Part shown: positions 17,327 to 26,617 of the stretch, piece by piece | How positions within the stretch are numbered: the stretch's first letter is position 1 | Layout: each line of letters begins with the position of its first letter | DNA from: Nannocystis bainbridge | GTDB lineage: Bacteria; Myxococcota_A; Polyangia; Nannocystales; Nannocystaceae | NCBI RefSeq assembly: GCF_028368995.1 | Contig: NZ_JAQNDL010000003.1 | Location: 868,001-932,000 of the forward strand | Reading direction: 5' to 3' | DNA length: 64,000 nt | The notes under the pieces: model-generated | Seen by the model: the letters and a program-made list of their open reading frames with translations, nothing else | Database searches by the model: none | Told to the model about the DNA's origin: nothing | Position numbers and translations under genes: made by a program

Positions 17327-18322
17327 TCACGCACCCGGTACGTACGTCACCCACTCGCCTTCCGCGAGCGAGTAATCATCGCACGCCGGCAGGTTACAGG
17401 CGACATTGGCGCCGGCGATTCGCGGGGCCTCGAGACACAGCGCACCGGAGGCCGACCACACCGCCTCGACCGCGCCCATCTCGCCGGACGACACCACCGT
17501 GCCGGCCGCGTTCTCCCAGTGCAGCGGGGTGCCGTTCTGCGTGTAGCTGTGGCCCGTACCGCAATAATCGGCCGTGATCATGCGCAGGGTCGCCTGGCGC
17601 TGGGCCAGCGAGGCCGGGTGGCCGGCGCCATCGAAGTCGGACTGCGGCCCGTAGTTCATCAGCTGTAGCTTCGCCGCCGCCGAGCCCGCACACGCCAGGG
17701 TCAGCCAGCGCGACTTGCCGGGCTGGATCGACTTCGTCTCGAGGTCGTACGTCTCGCCGCCGATGACCGTGACCGCGCTGGTCAGGACGTCGAGCAGGTC
17801 GCCGGTGCATACATTGCGCATGCCGAGGAGCGCGTTCAGGTCGGGGTAGACCAGGGTATACGTGGAGACCTGCGGCGCGCCCGCGGCCCACGAATCGATC
17901 TTCTGGTGTCCTAGCACCGTGATCGGCAGCGGCAGCAGCGAGCCCTGCTGATGGACCAGGATGATCGAGCCGATCAGCTGATTGCCGCGCAGGGTGGTCG
18001 TGCCCGAGCGCGCCACCAGGGCGCCCTTCTCGACCGCGATATCGAACTTCTGCAGGCTGAGCAGCCCGAGCGGCGGCGGCACGAAGCCGACGATCCGCAC
18101 GCCCTCGCCGTTGGCCACGCCGTCGAGGTTGAGCTCGCGGATAGCGCGCCCGTTGACCTCGGCCGAATTGAAGCCGCAGCGCCAGACCGGACAGGTCGTG
18201 GAGCCGCCGTCGCGCAGCGCGACCGCGTCATCCCCCAGATCCTCGTCCGTCAGCGGTTCGTCGCATCCGCCCGCAAATAGACACACACCTGTGATTGTAA
18301 GACAAAGCGCCCGACCCAGCAT
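17327..18322 (-). CDS. ADYC-domain lipoprotein
   Basis: 331 residues from the ATG at 18322, chosen because it yields a proper lipoprotein signal (MLGRALCLTITGVCLFAGGC, lipobox Cys20). Upstream frame is open but non-coding in character. The C-terminal part contains the signature of the myxobacterial ADYC family: RMITADYCGTGHSYTQNG, followed by WSASGALCLEAPR and a final Cys-containing stretch. It includes a Cys-rich segment CPVWRCGFNSAEVNG near residue 44. The family is known from myxobacterial secretomes but has no assigned activity. Probably displayed on the cell surface. Confidence 0.85.
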   Translation of the reverse strand: MLGRALCLTITGVCLFAGGCDEPLTDEDLGDDAVALRDGGSTTCPVWRCGFNSAEVNGRAIRELNLDGVANGEGVRIVGFVPPPLGLLSLQKFDIAVEKGALVARSGTTTLRGNQLIGSIILVHQQGSLLPLPITVLGHQKIDSWAAGAPQVSTYTLVYPDLNALLGMRNVCTGDLLDVLTSAVTVIGGETYDLETKSIQPGKSRWLTLACAGSAAAKLQLMNYGPQSDFDGAGHPASLAQRQATLRMITADYCGTGHSYTQNGTPLHWENAAGTVVSSGEMGAVEAVWSASGALCLEAPRIAGANVACNLPACDDYSLAEGEWVTYVPGA

Positions 18323-18470
18323 GATAGCCTCGCTACCCCCGACGTCGCGGACACTATCCACGGCGCCCTGCCGCGTCAAGCATAATATGAAGAGCAGGAG
18401 CTGTGATGAATCCACCTTCAGCTCGCGCAGCCGTGTCGCTGCCCTCGCAGCTCCGGCGACGATTCACCGC

Positions 18471-21400
18471 TCAGCGCCCGCCGGCGCGCGTGCGCAGGCG
18501 ATCGATCGCCGCCAGCCGCCACGCGAACGCGTCGCCGGCCCCGCTGAACCACTGCTCGGCCGCCGCGAGCTCGACCGTCGCGCGCGCTCTGTCGGCCGGG
18601 TCCTGGCTGAGCAGCAGCGAGGTCGCCAGCTCGACGCGGGCTCGCGCGAGCAGCCGCGGCAGCGACACGTCGCGCGCCTGCGCGGCGGCGGTGACGGTCG
18701 CCAGACCGGCCACGGCCTCCGTCAGGTGCTCGCGCGCCTCGACCTGTTCGCCCTGGGCCGCGAGGTTGAGGCCGAGGCACAGCCGCAGCTCTGCCTGCTG
18801 GACCGCGAGCCACCATTCGCCGCTCGCGGCCGTGGCCGCAAAAACTGCTCGCAACTCGGCGACCTCGTCGCCGACCGGGCCGAGGCGCAGCGCCGCGTAG
18901 CCGCGGATCAGCGCGATCTCGGGTCGCGTCAGCGCCGTGTCGTCGGCCGTCAGTTGTCGCGCCAGCACGGCGGCCTCGCGCCACGCCGCGCGGGCCGGCG
19001 CCACCGCGCCTGCCTCTTCGTGGCGCTGACCGAGGTGGGCCAGGCACATCGCCCGCTGGGCCACGCGCTCGGCGGCGAACCGCTCGAGCACCGAGCAGCC
19101 GCGCTCGAGCACCTCCGCGGCCATGCGCGGGTCGGTCAGCGACACGCTGGCGACGATGCGGATGACCGCGCTGTGCGGGTGGGCCGGGCCCAGCTCCATC
19201 TCGAAGATCTCGAGCGCCCGCAGCACCAGCGTCTCGCGCTCGGCCGTGCCGGCGACCACCAGCGCCAGGTTGCTCAGCGTGAAGCCGACATCGACGTGGC
19301 GCGGGCCGAGAGCCGCCATTCGCACCGCCAGCGCCTCGCGCAGCGTCACCTCGGCCTGATGAAGATCCCCGATCGCCAGCAGGGCCGAGCCCATGCTGTT
19401 CAGCACCAGGCCTTGCAGCCGCTCCGGCGCCTGCACGCGGGCCGTGTACTCGCGGGCCAGGGCGATGTCCTCGCGGGTCTGCTCGGCCTGCCCGATCTCC
19501 CGGCTGCGCCGGTGGATCCGCAGCGCCAGCGCCTCCAGGGCCGTCTCGTCCACCTCGGCGCCGAAGGCCGTCAAGTAGGCGCGGCTCAGCAGCGACGCGT
19601 CGGCGGCCCACGGGCTGTTCATGTGAATCGTCAGGCGGGCGCGGGCCAGCAGCGCCTCGGCCAGGCCCGGTCGTGAGCCGCGGGCCTCGGCGTCCTTCAC
19701 CACCTGTTCGGCCAGCTCGATCGCCGCGACCTCGCGACCGGCGCGGTCGAGCGCGCCGACCCGCTCGAGCTGCGCCCGCTGCTCGGCCAGCGCCGCGCGC
19801 AGCTCCGGGTCCTCGGGCAGCGGCGCCTCGCTGGCGAGCATGCGCAGGTCGGCGCAATCGTCGACCGGCTGCAGACCGCGGATGATCTCGAGCCCGCGCG
19901 CCGCGACCTCGCCGTCGGCCGCGCGCAGCACCGCGATCGTCTCGCGCAGACCGGCCTTGCGCTGGGCCAGACACAGCATTCGCTGGTCCAGCAGCGTCTC
20001 CGAATTCTCCCCCCGGCGGTGAGCCTGACATGCCTCTTTGTGGGCATCCCGCCACCCGCCCGCATAGCCGTCGAGCGCCGCGGCGATCGGCGGCCACAGC
20101 TCCGTCGAGTGGTGGGGACCGAGGCCGGCGAATCGCAGATCGATCTCCGCGCGCTGGCTCGCGCCCCAGATCGCCGCGATCTCCTGGCCCGAACCATTGC
20201 AGGTCTCGTCGACCGGCGCCGGCCTGGCCGCCAGGTAGCCGCCGGCGCCGGCCAGCAGCGCCGCCACGCTCGCGGCGATCACGATCGGGCGCGCGCGCGT
20301 CCGGCTGCGATCGAGCGCCCGCAGCAGCTCTTCCATCGAGGGCCAGCGGGCCGAGGGCTCGACCCGCAAGCCGCGGGCGACCACCGCGAGCAGCCAGGCC
20401 GGCACGTTGGCGCCGGCGGGCGGCGCCCGCAATTCACCGTACCCGACCGACAGCGCGATGCTCTGCGTCGTCTCGCCGGCGAACGGGCGCTGGCCGTAGA
20501 GCGCCTCGTAGAGCGCCACGCAAAAGCTGAATTGATCGGAGGCCGCGTCGACGCCCTCGGCGCGGAACTGTTCCGGCGACATGTACGCCGGAGTGCCGAC
20601 GAACGGGCCGACGACCAGCGGCAGCTCGGAGCCCGAGGCCGAGCGCGCCGGTGTGTCGATGCGAGCCGCCGTGCTGGCACACAGGCCGAAGTCGAGCACG
20701 CGCACGCGGCCGTCTTCGCCGAGGATCGCGTTGGCCGGCTTGAAGTCGCGGTGCACCAGCCCGACCGTGTGCGCGGCGGCCAGCCCGGTGCCGGCCTGCC
20801 GGTACACTGCCACCACCTCTTGCCAGCTGCGCCCGCGCTCCTCGGACCAGCTCTGCAGCGTCTTGCCGCGGATGAACTCCATGGCGACGAACACGTCCTG
20901 GCGGTGCATCCCGACGTCGTGGACCACGACCACGTTCGGGTGTGACAGTCGGGCCATCGCCTGGGCCTCGCGCAGCAGACGGGCGTTGCCGCGGGCCGAG
21001 CTGTCCTGATTACGGGTGTGCAATACTTTGAGCGCGATCTTGCGGTCGAGCTCGGGATCGTAGGCCGAATAGACCACCCCCATCGCGCCACTGCCGAGCC
21101 GATCGAGCACGGTGAAGCGGCCGATCGTCTCACCGGGCTGGAAGGCGACGATTCGCGTCGACACCCGCACGGTCTGGCCCGACTGGGTGCTGATCGTACT
21201 GTGGACCGGGCCGTCGCGCGGCACCTGGACCAGCCCCGCGCCCTCGATCAGCAGCGCCCGCGTCGCCTCGGCCCGCCGCTTCAGCGCCGCCGCGTCCTGG
21301 TCGACCTCGGCGGCGTCGAGCCATACCTCTTTATCTCGCTCGACCGCCAGCGTCCGCGCCAGCGCGTCGAGCAGGTCGCTCCAGCCGTCGATGTCGGACA

Positions 21401-21848
21401 CCGACCCACGAGCCGGCCCCGCCTGCAGCCCGCGGCGCAGCGCGCGACGAATGCGGCGCAGCGTGGTGATCCCGACCCGCTGCCACGGCACGTGGCGCAG
21501 CCACCCGCGCACCAGCGCGACGTCGTCGGGATCGTCGAGCGCCTCGAGCAGGCGCGCCGCGAGGTCGCGCAGCACCGCGTCGCGCGACGCCTGCAGCGAG
21601 CCCGACGTGGTCGCGCTGATACGGACGAGCACGGCGATCGCCGCGAGCACGCTGGCGTCGTCGGTCCCGCGCGCCATCTCCGAGCCGGCCTGGACCAATA
21701 GGTCGGTCGGGTCGCACGGCGCGGTCTTGCGCGCGAGGATCCGCGCCGCCAAGTCGAGGCGGTGCAGGTCCAGCTCGGAAAAGTGCTCCCAGGCGCCGGG
21801 GATCGGTCGGTGAGGTGATTCCACGGCGACTTCGTCCGGCCGGTTCAT
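18471..21848 (-). CDS. Ser/Thr protein kinase with membrane segment and long extracytoplasmic helical domain
   Basis: 1125 residues. An N-terminal ~230-residue helical region precedes the kinase domain (~243-510). The kinase has a Gly loop RLGSGAMGVVY, Lys in IALKVLH, catalytic LVHRDFKPANA (near 364), DFG in VLDFGLC and the activation end YMSPEQF. One membrane segment (~515-535, IVIAASVAALLAGAGGYLAA) follows. The outer ~590 residues carry a Cys-containing module (CNGSGQEIAAIW, later HRRGENSETLLDQRMLCL) and then TPR-like helices. The same outer module is found in the second kinase at 41679-44519, so the two are paralogues. It probably senses an envelope signal and phosphorylates cytoplasmic targets. 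Both the DFG and HRD motifs are intact, so activity is expected. Confidence 0.93.
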   Translation of the reverse strand: MNRPDEVAVESPHRPIPGAWEHFSELDLHRLDLAARILARKTAPCDPTDLLVQAGSEMARGTDDASVLAAIAVLVRISATTSGSLQASRDAVLRDLAARLLEALDDPDDVALVRGWLRHVPWQRVGITTLRRIRRALRRGLQAGPARGSVSDIDGWSDLLDALARTLAVERDKEVWLDAAEVDQDAAALKRRAEATRALLIEGAGLVQVPRDGPVHSTISTQSGQTVRVSTRIVAFQPGETIGRFTVLDRLGSGAMGVVYSAYDPELDRKIALKVLHTRNQDSSARGNARLLREAQAMARLSHPNVVVVHDVGMHRQDVFVAMEFIRGKTLQSWSEERGRSWQEVVAVYRQAGTGLAAAHTVGLVHRDFKPANAILGEDGRVRVLDFGLCASTAARIDTPARSASGSELPLVVGPFVGTPAYMSPEQFRAEGVDAASDQFSFCVALYEALYGQRPFAGETTQSIALSVGYGELRAPPAGANVPAWLLAVVARGLRVEPSARWPSMEELLRALDRSRTRARPIVIAASVAALLAGAGGYLAARPAPVDETCNGSGQEIAAIWGASQRAEIDLRFAGLGPHHSTELWPPIAAALDGYAGGWRDAHKEACQAHRRGENSETLLDQRMLCLAQRKAGLRETIAVLRAADGEVAARGLEIIRGLQPVDDCADLRMLASEAPLPEDPELRAALAEQRAQLERVGALDRAGREVAAIELAEQVVKDAEARGSRPGLAEALLARARLTIHMNSPWAADASLLSRAYLTAFGAEVDETALEALALRIHRRSREIGQAEQTREDIALAREYTARVQAPERLQGLVLNSMGSALLAIGDLHQAEVTLREALAVRMAALGPRHVDVGFTLSNLALVVAGTAERETLVLRALEIFEMELGPAHPHSAVIRIVASVSLTDPRMAAEVLERGCSVLERFAAERVAQRAMCLAHLGQRHEEAGAVAPARAAWREAAVLARQLTADDTALTRPEIALIRGYAALRLGPVGDEVAELRAVFAATAASGEWWLAVQQAELRLCLGLNLAAQGEQVEAREHLTEAVAGLATVTAAAQARDVSLPRLLARARVELATSLLLSQDPADRARATVELAAAEQWFSGAGDAFAWRLAAIDRLRTRAGGR

Positions 21849-22675
21849 GGAGTCTTACAAGAGGCGCTCCGACGGATCAAGCAAGTCGCGGCGGGCCCCC
21901 GGGAATCTCCACATTAACTCGCGTGCACGTGGGCCCGGCCGCCGCCGCCACCGGACCGCGCCGGCGCGGTCGGCCTCTCGCACCATTCAGAACATTGTTA
22001 TTTCAATGCGCGATCGCCTTCGCCGAACTCCGATTCGCCCTCGCCGCGACGTCCATGGGTGTCGGCGCATCTGTGCGTGTCCGACAATTCAACACCGCAG
22101 CCGAGTCGGCTCGGCTGCCAGCATTGCCAGCAACGCCCTCGCCGCCGCGCACTCGCGCGCGATCGCCCGTCTCCCCGCGGCCGGCGGGCGAGCCGCGCTA
22201 TCATCATTGCGAGCGCGCTTATCGGGACCGTCACCGGCCGGGTCGGTCGATTGAAGACTCCGCGAATTACGGTTGAGCCCGCCGCTTACATGGCAGTAGG
22301 TTGCACCTGGCTCCTGAGCGCATATTGATAACAGTGTTATCGAGAAACAATGCCAGTGGGCGTTCGGAGCCGAGATACGCCGGACTCTACTGTTAGACCC
22401 ACATGCTGAGCGATAGCCCCGGGTCTCCGCGTCTTGCGCCCTCGTGGCGACCCTGGGCATCTCCGCCCGAACAGCGCTCGCCGGCCGATCGCCTCGATCT
22501 GGCGCGAGTCGGCCCTGCTCGGGTGTTTTTGGGGCGCCACACAGTCTGCGGACAGGTGACCTCGAACTCCCGAGATTGGCGCTTGACCGAGGATCAGTGC
22601 CATGAGAGGGTCGCCATCCAGAAATGGTAGGTCGCGCCTCTCGAAGCTGCGCGCGACTCATGGGAGGAAACGGAT
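21849..22675. other. 827 bp intergenic region between divergent genes
   Basis: No supportable gene. It must contain the promoters of the leftward kinase and the rightward repeat-rich lipoprotein. Notable points are an AACATTGTT core at 21991-21999 and a perfect 15-bp palindrome at 22327-22341. Small open frames (for example 22403-22630) lack ribosome sites and sensible composition. Confidence 0.6.
22327..22341. repeat. perfect 15-bp palindrome GATAACAGTGTTATC
   Basis: GATAACA-G-TGTTATC lies in the gap upstream of the lipoprotein gene at 22676. It has the form of an operator for a dimeric regulator and shares the AACA-N-TGTT core with the motifs at 16127-17092 and 21991. Confidence 0.55.
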
Positions 22676-23575
22676 ATGTACACGCGAATGAATGGATTAC
22701 ACGTCTGCGCTTTGGCGGCTTCGCTCGTGTTCGGCGGGTATGCCTGCAACAGCGACCAATTGCTCGACACCGATACGGCCGGCACGGACGGAGCGTCCGC
22801 CTCGGCCTCGGAGTCGGCCACCGATCCTGCTAGCGCCAGCGAGACTGCTTCCAACAGCAACTCCAACTCCAACTCCAACTCCAACTCCAACAGCCAGAGC
22901 GGCTCCGAGTCGGACTCCGACTCGCAAGGCACCGCGCCCACCGAGGGGCAGGTTTCCGCGACCGAAGCCACCGCGACCGACGGCACCGACTCCATCGGCA
23001 CCGTCTCCGTCGGCACCGACTCTGTCGGCACTGACTCCGTCGGCACTGACTCCGTCGGCACTGACTCCGTCGGCACCGACTCCGTCGGCACTGACTCCGT
23101 CGGCACTGACTCCGTCGGCACCGACTCCGTCGGCACTGACTCCGTCGGCACCGACTCCAACGGCACCGTCGGCACCGACTCCATGGGCACCGACTCCAAC
23201 GGCACCGTCGGCACCGACTCCATGGGCACCGACTCCAACGGCACCGACTCCATGGGCACCGTCAGCGACAGCAACGGCACCATGGGCTCCGGTGACACCA
23301 ACGAGCAGCTGTGTCAGCTCGAGCCGGGCGACGGCGCCTGCGACGAGTGCCTCAAGGAGAACTGCTGCGACGCGTGGGTCGAGTGCAACGAGGACGTCGC
23401 TTGCCTGTGCCTGCTCGGCTGCGCCGAGTCGGGCAACAACGCGCTCTTCTGCGGGCTCCAGTGCCAGGTGTCGCTGCCGACCCTGGTCAACACGCTCAAC
23501 AACGTGCTCGGCGAGTGCGGCCTGATCGGCGAGTGCGGCCTCGCCATCTGCCCGGTCTTCGGGTTCGTGCTGTAG
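22676..23575 (+). CDS. lipoprotein with a long Ser/Asn and GTDSV repeat stalk and a Cys-rich head
   Basis: 299 residues with a good ribosome site (GGGAGGAAAC) 5 nt before the ATG. The signal peptide ends at the lipobox GGYAC (Cys24). The stalk starts with Ser/Ala/Glu, passes through alternating Asn-Ser (an AACTCC microsatellite) and continues as about 15 GTDSV/GTDSN/GTDSM pentapeptides. The last ~85 residues are a compact Cys-rich domain with ~14 Cys (CDECLKENCCDAWVECN, CLCLLGCAESG) that must be disulfide-linked. The form is a surface adhesin or stalk protein. Pentamer number is expected to vary between strains by slippage. Confidence 0.85.
   Translation: MYTRMNGLHVCALAASLVFGGYACNSDQLLDTDTAGTDGASASASESATDPASASETASNSNSNSNSNSNSNSQSGSESDSDSQGTAPTEGQVSATEATATDGTDSIGTVSVGTDSVGTDSVGTDSVGTDSVGTDSVGTDSVGTDSVGTDSVGTDSVGTDSNGTVGTDSMGTDSNGTVGTDSMGTDSNGTDSMGTVSDSNGTMGSGDTNEQLCQLEPGDGACDECLKENCCDAWVECNEDVACLCLLGCAESGNNALFCGLQCQVSLPTLVNTLNNVLGECGLIGECGLAICPVFGFVL
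22978..23285 (+). repeat. 15-bp coding minisatellite (GGCACCGACTCCGTC)
   Basis: About twenty copies of a 15-bp unit encode GTDSV, GTDSN and GTDSM. Silent C/T changes (ACC/ACT, TCC/TCT) distinguish units in blocks, as expected from recent expansion. A 6-bp AACTCC microsatellite lies just upstream near 22858-22893. Confidence 0.9.
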
Positions 23576-23603
23576 TCGTCCGCGACCGCGGATGAAATCG
23601 AGC

Positions 23604-23656
23604 GGACTCGGCCGCCGCGACCCTCGCGGCGGCCGAGTCCGGCGGTCCCCCTTTTT
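23604..23656 (+). terminator. rho-independent terminator after the GTDSV lipoprotein gene
   Basis: A perfect 17-bp stem (GGACTCGGCCGCCGCGA / TCGCGGCGGCCGAGTCC) with a CCC loop, followed by CCCCCTTTTTG. It separates the lipoprotein gene from the OmpA-type gene that starts 27 bp later. Confidence 0.9.
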
Positions 23657-23682
23657 GTCCGAACATTCGAAGGAGAACGGCA

Positions 23683-25053
23683 TTGAAGACATCACGCTGC
23701 TTTACGCTCATCGCGGCTCTCGGGCTGGCGGGATCGCTGGCGACCGAGGCCAGCGCGGCCGAGCCCCGCAAGGCCAAGGAAGAGTCGCGCATGCGGCGGT
23801 TTCGCCCCGAGCGCAACACCGGTGAGATCGGCATCTTCCTCGGTACGGCGGTATTCGCCAAGTACCACGATTTCTACGACCCCGCGACCGCGCCGCAGGA
23901 GCGGATCCGTCGGCCGTCCTTCGAGGGCGGCGTGCGGGCGGCTTACTTCCCGCTGAGCTTCCTCGGGCTCGAGCTCGAGTTCGGAGCACTGCCGGTCCGC
24001 TATGACCCGGGGGGAGACGCGTTCATGTACGCCTTCCGCGGCCACGGCATCCTCCAGCTGCCGTTCTTCCGCATCGTGCCGTTCATCCTCGGCGGTTACG
24101 GGCTCATGGGCATCCGCTCGCCGCAGTCGGTCGCCGGCAAGGACATCGACCCCGTCGGCCACTACGGCGTCGGCGTCAAGTTCCACGTCACGCGAATGTT
24201 CACCCTCCGCCTCGACGCGCGCCATTTGGTCGCCGCCCAGGCCGCGCAGCAGACCGACGGCACCAGCCACCTCGAGGTCCTCGCCGGCGCCTCGCTGACT
24301 CTCGGGCGCAAGAAGCAGCAGCCGGCCAAGGTCGACACCGACCGCGACCGCGACGGCGTCGTCAACGACAAGGACCGCTGCCCCGACGAGGCCGGCGACA
24401 TGCCTGACGGCTGTCCCGACCGCGACTCCGACGGCGACAGCTTCTTCGACTCCAAGGACCGCTGCCCCGACGTCCCCGGCGTCGCGCCCGATGGCTGTCC
24501 GCCCGCCGACCGCGACCGCGACAGCTTCCTCGACGACGACGACAAGTGTCCCGAGGAGCCCGGCGTCGCCCCCGATGGTTGCCCGATCCGCGACAGCGAC
24601 GGCGACCGCATCCTCGACCCCGACGACAAGTGCCCCAACGAGCCGGAGAACCGCAACGGCTACGAGGACACCGACGGCTGCCCCGACGAGATGCCGGCCG
24701 CGATCACCAAGTTCACCGGCGTCATCAAGGGCATCTTCTTCGACCTCGGCAAGGCCACCATCAAGCCGACCTCGAAGAAGACGATGGACGGGACCGTGCA
24801 GGTGCTCAAGGACTTCCCCAGCATCCGCGTCGAGATCGTCGGTCACACCGACAACACCGGCTCGCGCGACGTGAACCTCGACCTGTCGCGCCAGCGCGCC
24901 GAGTCCGTGCGCGAGTACCTGGTCGCCCAGGGCATCGCCGCCGACCGCATTCAGACCCGCGGCGCCGGCCCCGACGAGCCGATCGCCGACAACAAGACGG
25001 CCAAGGGCCGCGCCGTCAACCGCCGCATCGAGTACAAGGTCATCACCGAGTAA
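23683..25053 (+). CDS. OmpA-family outer-membrane protein with thrombospondin type 3 repeats
   Basis: 456 residues from a TTG start at 23683, supported by AAGGAGAA 7 nt upstream and by the signal peptide (LIAALGLAGSLATEASA) that would be lost with any later start. Residues ~40-210 form a small beta barrel. Residues ~218-336 are Asp-rich calcium-binding type 3 repeats (DRDGVVNDKDRCPDE, DSDGDSFFDSKDRCPD and two more). Residues ~349-456 are the peptidoglycan-binding OmpA domain with VGHTDNTGSRDVN and LSRQRAESV, which hold the Asp and Arg for diaminopimelate. It tethers the outer membrane to the cell wall. It has a strong terminator on each side, so it is its own transcription unit. Confidence 0.95.
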   Translation: MKTSRCFTLIAALGLAGSLATEASAAEPRKAKEESRMRRFRPERNTGEIGIFLGTAVFAKYHDFYDPATAPQERIRRPSFEGGVRAAYFPLSFLGLELEFGALPVRYDPGGDAFMYAFRGHGILQLPFFRIVPFILGGYGLMGIRSPQSVAGKDIDPVGHYGVGVKFHVTRMFTLRLDARHLVAAQAAQQTDGTSHLEVLAGASLTLGRKKQQPAKVDTDRDRDGVVNDKDRCPDEAGDMPDGCPDRDSDGDSFFDSKDRCPDVPGVAPDGCPPADRDRDSFLDDDDKCPEEPGVAPDGCPIRDSDGDRILDPDDKCPNEPENRNGYEDTDGCPDEMPAAITKFTGVIKGIFFDLGKATIKPTSKKTMDGTVQVLKDFPSIRVEIVGHTDNTGSRDVNLDLSRQRAESVREYLVAQGIAADRIQTRGAGPDEPIADNKTAKGRAVNRRIEYKVITE

Positions 25054-25071
25054 TCACTCGCGGCACCACGA

Positions 25072-25117
25072 CGCCGCGCGGACGACCTTCGGGTCCGCCG
25101 CGCGGCGATCTTGTTTT
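25072..25117 (+). terminator. terminator after the OmpA-family gene
   Basis: A 16-bp near-perfect stem (CGCCGCGCGGACGACC / GGTCCGCCGCGCGGCG, two mismatches) closed by a TTCG tetraloop and followed by GATCTTGTTTTG. Confidence 0.85.
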
Positions 25118-25228
25118 GCGTTCACAAGTTGGCCTCGGACGCCCGAATCGCCCCGCCCGGCAGCGCCCCCGGTCGATGCGAGCGCGAGCCGCCCGCACAG
25201 CCCCGAGCTCATCCGGCCAGGGCGATCC

Positions 25229-25310
25229 CATGTCCCTCAGGGCATGTCCATGAAAACATGCCCCGGTCGCCATGCCCGTACGGACATGCCCGATCGGACA
25301 TGTCCGTGGC
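25229..25310. repeat. array of CATGTCC-type hairpins in a convergent gap
   Basis: 82 bp of back-to-back units: CATGTCCCTCAGGGCATG, CATGAAAACATG, CATGCCCGTACGGACATG, CGATCGGACATGTCCG. It lies between the converging OmpA-family and S41 peptidase genes and ends 6 bp from the latter's stop codon. Confidence 0.9.
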
Positions 25311-25315
25311 AAGGA

Positions 25316-26563
25316 TCACTTCGCCTGGTCTTCGAGCCAGGTCTTCGCCACCGTCAGGGCCGAGTCGGCCTCGCTCGGCACCGCGTCCAGCGGGTCGAGC
25401 GGCGCGTCGGCGGCGACCGCCACCGGCAGGTGCGGCTTGACCCCGCGGCCGGCCAGCGGCTCCCCGCCGGCGCCGACGAAGCGGCCCGTGCTGAGCTTGA
25501 TCGCCCAGCCGTTGCCGAGCTCGTGGATGCTCTCGACCGTGCCCTTGCCGAACGTCGGCGCCCCGATCAGCGTCGCCCGCTTGTGGGTCGCCAGCGCGTC
25601 GGCCAGGATCTCCGCCCCCGAGGCCGTCTCGGGCCCGATCAGCACTGCCAGCGGCAGCGCGTGCCAGCGGCCGTCGCCCTTCGCCACGGCCGCCTTGACC
25701 GGCTCGTCGCGCATCGTCGTCGTCACGATCGCCTGGCCGTCGCGCAGCAGCGAGCCCGAGATGGCGATCGCCGCGTCGAGCAGCCCGCCCGGGCACGCCC
25801 GCAGGTCGAGCACCAGCGCCTCGGCGCCCTCCTTCTGCAGCGCCTCCAGGGCCGCGTCGAACTCGGCCGGCGTCGTCTCGGCGAACCCGCGCAGCCGCAG
25901 ATAGCCGAGCTTGTCGCCGAGCGGCTTCGCCTCGACGTTCTGGATCGCCACCGTCTGCCGCACCAGCTTCTCGTGCCACTCCTCGGTGTCGCGCTGGACG
26001 AACAGGTCGATGCTGGTGCCGGCCGCGCCGCGGATCTTGTCGACGATCTCGACCATCGGCTTGCCCTGCACGCGGACCCCGTCGATCTCGAGGATCCGGT
26101 CGCCGCGCTGCAGCCCCGCCGCGCCCGCCGGCCCGCCGGCGATCACCTCGCGGATCACCAGGATCCCCGCCACTTGCTCGATCATCACCCCGACGCCGAC
26201 GATCGTGCCACCGGTGTCGTGCAGCAGCTCGGCCAGCTCGCGCGGCGCCAGCAGCTCGTTGATCGGGTGCGCCGCCGGCTGCCCGAGCCGCGCCAGCATG
26301 CCCTCGACCGCGCCGGTGTAGAGCGCCCCCGGGTCGACCGCCGCGTCGACGTAGTGCTCGGCGATCAGCTTGCGCGCGGCGGCGAACGCCTTCTCCGCGT
26401 CGGGCATCGCCTCGGCGTGCGATCGGGTCGGCGCCTTGGCGGGCGCCGGCGCCTCGGCCAGCACCGGCGCCGCGACGTCGGTCGCCTCGGGCGCGGCGGC
26501 GTCCTCGGGCGCCGGGTCACAGGCGAACAGGGCCAGGGTCAACAGCGAGAGCGGTCTGCGCAT
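25316..26563 (-). CDS. S41-family C-terminal processing peptidase (lipoprotein)
   Basis: 415 residues with signal peptide and lipobox LLTLALFAC (Cys15), then an Ala/Pro/Glu-rich linker. A PDZ domain (GVGVMIEQ, GPAGAAGLQRGDRILEIDG) captures unfolded or hydrophobic C-termini. The S41 protease domain contains the Ser near 312 (PETASGAEILADAL) and the Lys near 340 (TFGKGTVESI) of the Ser/Lys dyad, and an LRACPGGLLDAA strand. It resembles CtpA/Prc periplasmic processing proteases. As a lipoprotein it should face the periplasm. It is monocistronic, with a hairpin-repeat array at its 3' end. The ribosome site GGAGA is weak. Confidence 0.93.
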   Translation of the reverse strand: MRRPLSLLTLALFACDPAPEDAAAPEATDVAAPVLAEAPAPAKAPTRSHAEAMPDAEKAFAAARKLIAEHYVDAAVDPGALYTGAVEGMLARLGQPAAHPINELLAPRELAELLHDTGGTIVGVGVMIEQVAGILVIREVIAGGPAGAAGLQRGDRILEIDGVRVQGKPMVEIVDKIRGAAGTSIDLFVQRDTEEWHEKLVRQTVAIQNVEAKPLGDKLGYLRLRGFAETTPAEFDAALEALQKEGAEALVLDLRACPGGLLDAAIAISGSLLRDGQAIVTTTMRDEPVKAAVAKGDGRWHALPLAVLIGPETASGAEILADALATHKRATLIGAPTFGKGTVESIHELGNGWAIKLSTGRFVGAGGEPLAGRGVKPHLPVAVAADAPLDPLDAVPSEADSALTVAKTWLEDQAK

Positions 26564-26617
26564 TTTACATGTCTCCAGAGTCAGGTGTGAACATCGAGCT
26601 CGAGAACGAGAGAATCA

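Noticed and set aside
22403..22630. Small frame before the GTDSV lipoprotein gene
   Set aside because: No ribosome site, no -10 box, no recognisable feature; treated as intergenic.
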